Shown piece after piece: positions 51,890 through 61,454 of a DNA stretch of 64,000 nt; position 1 is the stretch's first letter, and each line of letters starts with the position of its first letter. The translations under genes were made by a program, and so were the position numbers. This DNA is from Odontesthes bonariensis. Lineage: Eukaryota > Chordata > Actinopteri > Atheriniformes > Atherinopsidae. Below the pieces are notes generated by a model. The model searched no databases, had not been told where the DNA came from, and saw only the letters and a list, made by a program, of their open reading frames with translations. The stretch spans positions 14,981,227-15,045,226 of the forward strand of contig NC_134515.1 in assembly GCF_027942865.1 (NCBI RefSeq), read 5' to 3'.

Positions 51890-52790
51890 TACGATGGTCA
51901 CACAGTGGATTTTGAAAGCAGCGACGACTGACCATGTTGAATATTGCTAAAAGTTAAGCCTTAAGCTCACAGCTCGAATAAGAGAGCTCCTTTCAAATCC
52001 CAATTAGCCTTAGTGCCATGTCTCATTGCCACACTGTGTAAGGCAGTGACTTCAAACTTTTAGCTTTGGTTATGGTTTTATTGCCTTGGCAACAGCTTTA
52101 TTTATCCAGTTTTCCTACATTGTATAGTTCATTATTCTTTATATGGTCACACTTAACCATCTATTATAATAGCAAGCGTGAAGTATGAAGACAGAATTAC
52201 AGCAACATTTTGCCATCATGTCGTGGGATCATCGATGACAGACACATGAATCCTTTTATACTTCATCGATGAAGGCTCATGAATTAATTCACATGATGTA
52301 CTCTTTAATGGCTTGAGATGGTAAATAATAATCAGTTAAGGTCTAAAATGATCCACATCAACCACTTTGTGCTGTGCTTAAAAGCTTTAATCAATATGGC
52401 AACAACATTATAAGCACACCTATCTACTCATGTTAAAATATTTTTTAACTTTTGACAAAGCTAAGTACAGATATGTACTATTAAATATGAATTAATTCCG
52501 GTCCTGGATCCTTATCTAGTACTTTAATATGAGGATACAGCTGGTTTCTGTTAAAATGGGAAGGATTACATTTTTCTTGGAAGTTACGTTCGTAAATCCT
52601 TTGATAACACAAGTGTAAAAAAAGGCACTCTCTAGTTGCAAAATTTGACAGAGCATCCCCTTCTCATCATCCTATCTTCTAACTCAAGTTAGAAAATTAA
52701 TGAACATATTTCCCCAAAAGCTGAATATTTCCTTAACTTTTGATTACATTGTCTGAAAGACATCGACTCACTGTTTACAGCAACACACAT
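51890..52790. other. 3' flank of receptor C, duplicated at 59530-60745
   Basis: No gene. Several words recur in order downstream of the receptor relic: gccatcatgt.gtg.gatcatc, gctttaatcaatatggcaac and tagtactttaatatgagg. This marks the two spacers as copies of one ancestral 3' flank. Confidence 0.7.
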
Positions 52791-52800
52791 TATGAGGCAG

Positions 52801-55800
52801 CTACTGGCTGATTGTTTTGGTATAATTCTGAATGAGACCTTGGAAGTACTGCTGTGTATTTTTGTGGGGTTGAAAAATGATGATGTAACATTTTGGGAGG
52901 AAATACCACAACAAAAAAGAGTAGAGACTGGAGAGTACAGCCACAGCGTTAAAGGTGTAGACGTGCTTCCCTTTATATAGCATATACTCAGTGACAAAGA
53001 TGATCCAGGTGAGGATCAGCAGGAGGAGGCAGAAAGTTATCGCTTTGGCCTCGTTGTAATTCTTTGGAAGGTCTTTTCCCATGTTGGAGAAAATAAAGCA
53101 GAGAAAGCACAGTAATATAGGTAAAACCACAGAACTTGCTACAAGATTAATGTTACAACCAAGAATGATTCTGTCTTGGTAGATTAAAGTGTTTCTGTAA
53201 GGACTTGGAGGTTCAACACAGTAGCTAATAATAAGTAAGAGAGCCTGAGCGACGAATGCCAAAGTGATGAGCAGCTGCTGGCCGTTATATTTCATCCACA
53301 GGCTGTGGAGCTTGGGGAACTTGGCAGCCATTTTGAAGATGCAAACAATCTGAAAAGAACGCACAGCAAAACATGCCAAACAAACAGTATAGAACAAAAG
53401 AAATGGTAAGAATCTTAAAACACAAGAGGCAGTTGTGGGCACACCAAAGTAAAAGAACACACTGATACTACACAGAGTCAGGCAGCCTAAAATTAGGAAG
53501 CACATTGGTCCCCCAGCAGATCTGACAACAGGTGTGTTGTAGTTGATGGCGAAGAGAACAGACATGGCCAGAGAGAGAACTACAAAGATGCAGGCTCCGA
53601 CCATGATCGCTATAGCAACAGTGTCTGTGAATGGAATGTACTCCTCCAGCCGCAGACTGCATGACGTACTTCCCTCTTTAGACCATTCTGTGTCCTTACA
53701 GCTGATGCAGTTGTAGGGATCCTCTGTTTTACACCACAGACAGAGAGACAGACAGAGAGACAGACAGAGAGACAGACAGAGAGACAGACAGAGAGACAGA
53801 CAGAGAGACAGACAGAGAGGCAGATAGAGAGGCAGACAGTAATTTGATTTAACTTCTGGAAAAATATCAGACCATTTTATTTCTACATTTTTATTTCTAT
53901 ATTGTATATTAAGACGTTTACACCAGACAGACAGAAAGAAAGGCAGACTGCCAATTATCAGACAAAGACATATTTTATATTAATTTAAGTTCTCTAAGGA
54001 TTCATTTTGTTTAATTGAATTGAATTTTATTTTCCATTGTATGTCAGCCTTTGAGGAAAATCAAGGAAAACTAATGTAGAATGTTTAAAAGAATTGCCTA
54101 AATCTTCAATAAAATATTCTATAGATCCTGGGGAGCAAATAATATTTCATGGTCTTGGTTTAATGATGAGGCTATGTATTCCTTTCTTAAGCCCAGAAGT
54201 CAAAATGATAATGGAGGGTGTGTTTGTTTGGCCATTCCTCCCTCTGAACCTTGGATAAAAGGGTAGCAAGGGCCACATTCTATCAAATCAAGAGTACCAG
54301 CCCTGCTTTTACTTCATCTTTATCCCCACATCCATAATTATTTACCTGTGCTGTTGACATATGCGTCACTCGGACAGATTTCACAACCGAAGCAGCATTT
54401 GTGGATTCCAGTTTGCTTTTTTGCATATCCTACTGGACATTCGGGGGAACATAATGCAGTCGGAACCTGAGCAACAAACAGAGTGGAAGTGAAGTGACAA
54501 GAACAGTGACAGGGGGAAGGCATACAGGGGAGAAAAGCTGAATCATGTTAGTCGACACCAGGATCAGAAACAAAAAGTTTAACAAAAACTGAAAAACAAA
54601 ACATGTTATAACATATATGGAATAACCATCACACACATGTAAAACTCAGACTAGAGTTGTCCTATGTCTCTGTACAACTAAAGACAAAAAAACTTCTTAC
54701 TTCTCCATCAGTGTACCACTGAATTTTGGTGTTGTTGATGTAGAAATGAACTGATGGGTGAAAATGATAAAAGCCGATTTCCTCTGCATCACCGCTGTGA
54801 TTCCAAAAAACTATAGAATAGGATCCAAACTTGGGGTCACCATTTTCATTAAATTGAATACTCTGATTCAACAGTGTAAAATTGGACTTCTTGAGCTCCT
54901 CTAGAACCTGATTTAGATACATAAATGAAAAAAGGCCATTATAAGCATGCATTCTCAATGAAGGTGGTGGTTAAACAGCATTAAAACTGTACTGTTAAGA
55001 AAAGAAATTACAGGGTGTTGCTTCTCTTTAAAGGTTTCACAATGTGGTTTATCAGACTAGAATCATAGATTTTCGTTACCATGGCAATGTTTTAAAGGTA
55101 AACAGAGGAGAAAATGAAGTATAGATAGAAATGTGGTTAAACATTTGCACACTGCACTCCATAAACAATCACGCTTTACAATAAGGGTAACACAATTTGC
55201 TTCGTTACAGGATGACTAAATAGGAATCTAACCATTACCTTGTAATGAACCGTAATAAAGTCTGTCATGTACCTAATGATTAGTTAATCATTACATATTG
55301 TCTGTTAAAAATGAAAAGAAAAAAATATGCTATGAGTAATTGTTGATTGGCCTCTTCTCCTGTGAGTCAATTCATCACTATTCATGATAAAAGAGGTCAG
55401 CACCACTGATTTGCAGGTATTCAGTAATCCGTCATCATCCAATGACTCTCTCTAAATATTCATAATACATACACTATATACTCTTAAAAATTAAGAAAAT
55501 AATTAATAATAATGAATGAATAAAGGATAAATGAATCACTAATTTATTTATAATAATTTTATTTTTCAAAATTAATTCCATATTCATTCCTTACTTATTT
55601 AATATTTAACTAATATAAAGTAACCATAAACTATTCAATATAATTTGATCAGGATATTATCATTAAGTAATAGTTAATCCCTTATTTGTTCTTATTAGTC
55701 CATGTAGCTAATTTTTGATTAAATAAATAAAGTGGGAACTACTGCTGACAATTTTCCAGAATTTCTGAAAAGTAAGTCTCAACTGTTGTTCTTACATATG

Positions 55801-57578
55801 TTAGGTAGGTCAACAATGCAGATTATTTATGTTACTTTGAGGGGGAAGCTAGTCTTTAATCCAAGAAATCAAAAACACAAGTTGGTAAACTTTAAATGCA
55901 AAGATTGATAACTCACCATGTGTGGGTGCACTGTAATATTGTCAGCACATCTGCCAGCTCCACATTTCAAGGTGTTATGTAGGGCATGAGCAATGGCATA
56001 CACAGCAGAATAAACAGGAAAAGAGAAGGAGGGGTCTGAAGCTAGTATTTCATCAGCACTCAGGTTATTGCAGTTGCAAACCTGATTACAAAACTTCTGC
56101 TGCTCCAAATCTCCATAAGGTGTCTGGCTTTTAGTAGAATAGATGAAATCACTGAAACCAGGAATTGTTACTACTGGCTGAGACACCCCCAGAACAGTTC
56201 CAATATTTCTGATTCCTTTCATCTTCGGGAGCCTTTTGTTTAAAGACCATCCATCGTCAGCTATCCACACCTTGTTTGTGACATTCAGTTGTATTGCTGA
56301 TTCAATGACAGCTTCAGCGTACGATTTTGGAGCAAAAACAATAATGATGTTAACTTTCTGTGCCTCTATTTGCTTGAGCATTTGAGAATAATTTGTACGT
56401 TCATTAAGGCCATTTGTGTAAGCCAGGCAGATATCAGTGTTTATAATCCTTTTCCTGAACAGTTCCAGTCCATCAATGCCAAAATCATTATCGCTGTTAA
56501 GGAAAGCAACCCAGCGCCAGTTGAAGTGCAAAATAATTTCAACAATAACATCGAGGGTGTCTTTATTGGGAGGCACTGTTCGTAGGAAAGCAGGATATTG
56601 ATTTTTTTTTGAAAAGACAGAGGAGGTACATCCATAACTGACCTGTCAGGAATATTAGAGAAGTTAATCTAAAAGACATCAAATTCCAAAAGTGTATCAT
56701 TAAAATGTAGCATAAAATTTCTATATTAATCAGAAATACTAACAAGTTGATACATATGGTTATATATTGATATATATAATACTTGTAAAATACTTGTATA
56801 GAATACTATTACACTCCCTGCTGCAATGCTTTTATTTTATGTGAAGCACTTTGAATTGTTTGTACATGAAATGTGCTATATAAATAAATTTGATTTGATT
56901 TGATTTGATAAAACAAAATAATAGTAAACTTACCATAGGAATGAGATCCCCCATTAATAGTGGGGCCGCAGTAATGGCCTGATTGCTTGTGAAAGGGCCG
57001 ACGACTGCTATGACTTCAGATAGATTATTGTGTGAGTGAGACCAAGGCTGGATCGAGCCATTGACTGAGATTAATTTGAAAATACCTGGAAAACTCTTTG
57101 TGTCTGAGCAGTGGTCAAATATCTCATAACCAAGAGACACATTTGGCAGCAGGTTGGTAGAATTATTGATTTCCTCTACAGAGAATCTCATCAACTGAAA
57201 TCTCCGATAATTCGGTCCTAAGAAAGTTTCACTACAGGAAAACAAAAGATAACAGAGATACAAGAGTTTTGTCCTGAAAGCTCAACACCCATTTTGGAAC
57301 TTCAGTATCGTAACTTTTTTTTTTAAACTGTCAGATTTAACATCACAGAATTTACAGCACACTTGTCTCTCTATACATATTTATCACAAGACTTACCTTG
57401 AGCAGTAGATGGATTCTGGTCTTTCTTGATAAACGGATCTACCTACATGGTGAATATCAAAAAGTCCACCGATTAGATAATTTCCATCCAGCTGAAACTC
57501 TGAGGCTGAGACAGTGCAGTGAGTCATGGCATGTAGGAAAGATCCCAGCAGACATAGAAAAGCAAGAAAATTCTTCAT
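52801..57578 (-). CDS. tas1r1: taste receptor type 1 (T1R1-like), copy C
   Basis: Six exons: 57578-57397, 57231-56934, 56642-55917, 54907-54701, 54466-54346 and 53723-52801, all GT/AG and in frame, 818 residues. Signal peptide MKNFLAFLCLLGSFLHA, flytrap (GNYLIGGLFDIH, EINNSTNLLPN, VYSAVYAIAHALH), nine-cysteine domain and seven helices (PKNYNEAK, PKCYIIIFQP) are complete. It is nearly identical to copy B from intron 3 to exon 5, but the extracellular loop before helix 5 (EPPSPYRNTLIYQDRIILGC) is distinct. At the start of exon 3 the segment reads VSYGCTSSVF where A, B have YGSS, changing a serine pair that lines the ligand cleft in class C receptors. The next phrase is PPNKD instead of HPNK. 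No stop or frameshift, so probably functional with altered ligand preference. Confidence 0.92.
53737..53839. repeat. expanded 12-bp repeat at the exon 6 acceptor of receptor C
   Basis: About eight copies of cagacagagaga and variants, directly upstream of the exon 6 acceptor; pyrimidine-rich (CTGTCTCT) on the gene strand. Receptor B has about three and a half copies; A and E have none. Confidence 0.9.
56838..56909. repeat. L2-like retroelement 3' tail with (TTTGA)n in receptor C intron 2
   Basis: gtgaagcactttgaattg, then gaaatgtgctatataaataaa and three tttga pentamers, match the common 3' end of fish L2-type LINEs and SINEs that borrow it. It lies just downstream of exon 2's donor on the gene strand. 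Confidence 0.55.
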
Positions 57579-57727
57579 TCTGTTGATTAGTGTTTTCCTG
57601 ACATAAACCTTAAAGGGATTTGCGTTTGCCTCTCGTCAGTAGAGATACAGTAGTTATAATAAAGCCTCGTCATTTTCATACTTGTGGGAAAAACATACAT
57701 CTCAAGAAGATGGTTGGAAGAGAATTC

Positions 57728-57746
57728 ACAAATCAGTATGCAAAAG
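57728..57746 (-). promoter_or_regulatory. octamer-containing upstream block of receptor C
   Basis: tcacaaatcagtatgcaaa, identical over 19 bp to the block before receptor A, about 150 bp upstream of the start codon. Contains the POU octamer core ATGCAAA. Confidence 0.55.
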
Positions 57747-60700
57747 TATTGAAATTACTGCTGTGGTCACACAGGATAATATACAAAGGGTTTAACAATC
57801 ATCATGATTAAGCATGTTTAGGGCCTTTGCAATAAACACGTTTTCTCCTTTAATAAGAATAGAAAACTCACAATAGTCCATTCCTTTGGTACCACATTTG
57901 GGATGTTGTAGTAACCAACCTGATCAAACGTAAATAAATACTGTACATGTGGTGGCATCCCATGACTTGTGTTGACATCACAGAGAGCAGAGTAACAAGT
58001 CTTACCTGAAGACAGAACACCAAACTCTTGTCAAAATATTAACTGTAAAAATGCCCAAGCCATGCTTTTTGATTAATACTAATCATGTTGCTCAAACCAA
58101 GCCAAACTGTTACTGAAAACAACAGTAAAAAACAGATAAATAACTAAAATGTGCTGCTTAGACACTATGCAATTATATCTCTCCACCACCATCCCTGTCA
58201 ACGTCTTTATGTTATTCTAATTTAACAATGTAACAAAGGAACTTGTTCTCATTACAACAGAGCTGTCATTTAACTTTCCATTAGCATTGGTGCAGGCTTG
58301 TCACTTCACTATGTTGCCTACTACAATTATATAATGCAATATCATTCAGCTTTCAGTGCTTTTCTTTAAGACCATGTTTCAGCAACACTCTTTCTTCCAC
58401 ATGTATTCTTTCAAAGACATGAGGCATAACAAAAAAAACCCCCAAAAAAATCAAAGAGTGTGTGTCCACCTTGTGCTTTGAACTCAATATTCAAAGCACA
58501 CCCACCAGTGACGTCCACACAGTGACCTTCCACATCCCAGGAGACAGTTTGTGACACCAGGGATGGGCATGACCAGGCACCCAGCTCACATTGCACCCGA
58601 CCTCTATGTTTATCCCCTCAGATAGTACGCCCACGCAGGGGTGGTGTCCAGGGGCTTTTTTAGGCAGACTTGGCCACCAGGTAGTCGCCACAAGCTCCCC
58701 CTCAGGATTCCCTATATTGGGCAAGTTATCTTTCCTTGTTCCTTTTTTTTTATTGAGGTCTCAGGATTGCTCTTAGTTTGATCCCTCCCTTTAGACCAAA
58801 TTGCCTTGGGAGACCCAACCAGGGACTAATACTGTATCCCCAACACAGCTCCCAGGATCATGGGGATTCTCAAGTCCTCCACCATGACAAGGTGTCAATT
58901 CTTTGGAGAATCAACTTGAAAATTTCACTTTGTCCTGTTAGGCTAACTTAATTAATACAGTGTATAAGCATACGCTTTATAAAAAAAGGAAAGTTTAAAT
59001 CCTAATGTTTAAGGTAGAGTCTCTCCATCCTGAACTGAAAATGGGATCTGGTTTCATAAGTGAGGGGCCTGACAACTTTAGGCCCTGCTTCTTATCCTAT
59101 TCTTGTGAACTTCCACCACAAGCAAGTCAGCAGCCTAACAGAAAATATGGCACTATGCTGTCTGGTATGAATCTGGTAATTAGGGCTCTATATGAGGAGA
59201 GGAGTTTCAGTTTCTACCCTGGATTTTAAATGTAGCTAATTAAAAGAAGCTAGAATTGGAAAAAATACGATCACTCTTGCTATATCTCGTTTGAACTCTT
59301 TCCACATCAGAGTATTCAGAGTATTTTTGGGACAGCCAACATTTCAGCTTTGATAGAAACTGCATTCCCTAAAGGAGAGAGTTAGGTCTTGGGAATTTCA
59401 GAAAGATGCTGACACTACAGAAGGTCTAAAGTTTCCAGTTCCTCGGGCACATCGAGTACAACTTGCTATTCTTCTGGTGTAATAAGCTGCTAACTGTAGT
59501 GTGCTCTAAGATGCCCAATTATGCAATTGTGCTGTATTGTAAATAAAGGCGCATTTTGAGAGCAGGGATGAGTGGCCATGTTTCTAAAAGTTTAGACTCA
59601 CTGCTGCAGCTTGAACTATGTTTTAAGTAGCATGCTTACATTGAAGAGGTGAGAACTGCAGGAGGAGAGCTCTTTTTACATTATTTATCATAAGCTTGAA
59701 AATAGCCATCTGCTAATGATAGATGCAAGATAATATGTTAAAGACACAATTTGATAAAACTATACAATCACCAAACTGTTAAAATTGAATTGGTGGTGCA
59801 TCTATGGTGCATCTCTTCGAGTGTTTCACTCCGTCCTCAAGAACTAAAACTCACTCGAATTTAACTTGCAATAAAAGAGCCACAAAGTAATCATGTTTCA
59901 AACTGTTCTCAGAATTTGACAGTTTTAAATTCAGAGCAATATCTGCCCTCTGTTAGTACCATAACTGTTGATCCACAAAACAAGAACTGGAAGACTCAAA
60001 GAAAGCTGAGGGGTACAGTTACTGCCAAAGAGGCTGTTAATTAGAGTTGACCATGCAGATTACTTTGTTTCAGTCAAATTTTCAAATAATTTGAAATAGA
60101 CAAGAAGTCTTATGCTCCATTAAAATCAGGTAATCTTTTAGTCAGTTAACCACAGTAAGAGAAATTTTGACATGCAGTGCCCAAACTTTTGCATGGTACT
60201 GTATGTTTTCTGGTGGTGGTAAAGTATTAGGATAGTATCACAACAAAATGTTGCCATCATGTGGTGAGATCATCATTGACAGCAAGAGACAAACACATGA
60301 AGCCCTTTATAATTCACTGATGAAGCCTCATGTGCTTGAAACTTGAAACTTCATGTGCCATTTAATGTAATTAACCTGTAAATGACAACCCAACAAGGTC
60401 TGAAAGTATCCACATTAACTGTTTTGTACAGTGGTGTTTACATGCTTTAATCAATATGGCAACAACATTACAAACATATCGCTTTACATGTGTTAAAATA
60501 GTTCTCAAGTTTTGACAAAGCAGAAATGTATTACTGAATATGCTATTTATCCAGATCTTTAAATTATTTAGTACTTTAATATGAGGCTACAGGCTAATAT
60601 GAGGTGTATGAGTGTAAAGAGGTGGTTACAAAATTTGACAGAGCATCAACATATTTCCCAAAAAGTTTAATTTTTTTCTGAGATTTTGATTTCTGTTTTC

Positions 60701-60755
60701 TGTTTACAGCAACATGTGTGTTATGTGTGTTTAGAGCAACACGCATAGGAGGCAG
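57747..60755. other. spacer between receptor C and the receptor relic
   Basis: No intact gene. 58590-58925 resembles a fish non-LTR retroelement, and 59530-60745 is a diverged copy of the 3' flank of receptor C. The rest is unremarkable AT-rich DNA. Confidence 0.55.
58590..58925 (+). repeat. probable non-LTR retroelement fragment
   Basis: The phrases gggagacccaaccaggg, cccaggatcatggggat and cctccaccatgacaaggtg are familiar from a widespread fish LINE-associated repeat. No intact frame. Recognition is from memory of the repeat, so the family is not named. Confidence 0.4.
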
Positions 60756-61370
60756 CTACTGGCTGATTGTTTTGGTATAACTCTGAATGAGACCATGGAA
60801 GTACTGCTGCATGTTTTAATGGAGATGAAAAATGAATATGTAACATTTTGGGAGGAAATATCACAACAAAAAAAGAGTTGAGATTGGAGAGTACAGCCAG
60901 AGCGTTAAAAGTATGGATGTGTTTCCCTTGCTATAGCATGTACTCGGTGACAAAGATGATACAGGTGAGGATTGGCACAATAACACAAGTAATATCACAG
61001 AACATGAACTTGTGACGGGGCTGCTAAGGTTATTATCATAACCAAGATTGAGTCTGTCTTGGTAGATTAATGTGTTCCCGTGAGGACAGGGAGGTTCAAC
61101 ACAATATTTAATAATAAGTAAGAGAGCCTGAGCGAGTGATGAGCAGCTGCTGGCCGTTACATTTCATCCACCGGCTGTGTAACTTGGGGAACTTGGCAGC
61201 CATTTTGAAGATGCAAACTGAAAAGAACACACAGCAAAACATGCCAAACAAACAGTGTGGAACAAAAGAAATGGTAAGAATCTTAAAACATAAGTAGCAG
61301 GTGTTGGGTCACCAAAGTTAAAATAAGTTCTAAAAATAGGAAGCACATTGGTCCCCCAGTAGATCTGACG
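60756..61370 (-). pseudogene. decayed membrane exon of a T1R taste receptor
   Basis: Homologous to the 3' exon of receptor C: the stop region (ctactggctgattgttttggtata), the helix 3 segment (RFLPFLLFHTVCLACFAV) and the sequence around SAGGPMCF are recognisable. It has internal deletions that remove the PKNYNEAK block between helices 5 and 6, frameshifts and stops, and no upstream exons before the next gene. It lies only 85 bp from the stop codon of receptor E. Probably left by unequal crossing-over in the array. Confidence 0.88.
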
Positions 61371-61454
61371 AGTAATTATTACGTAATTGAATCTATTCAT
61401 AAAGTTTTAAAAACAATGAGTCATTTGTTTAAAGTAGCACATATTTTTAGGCAG

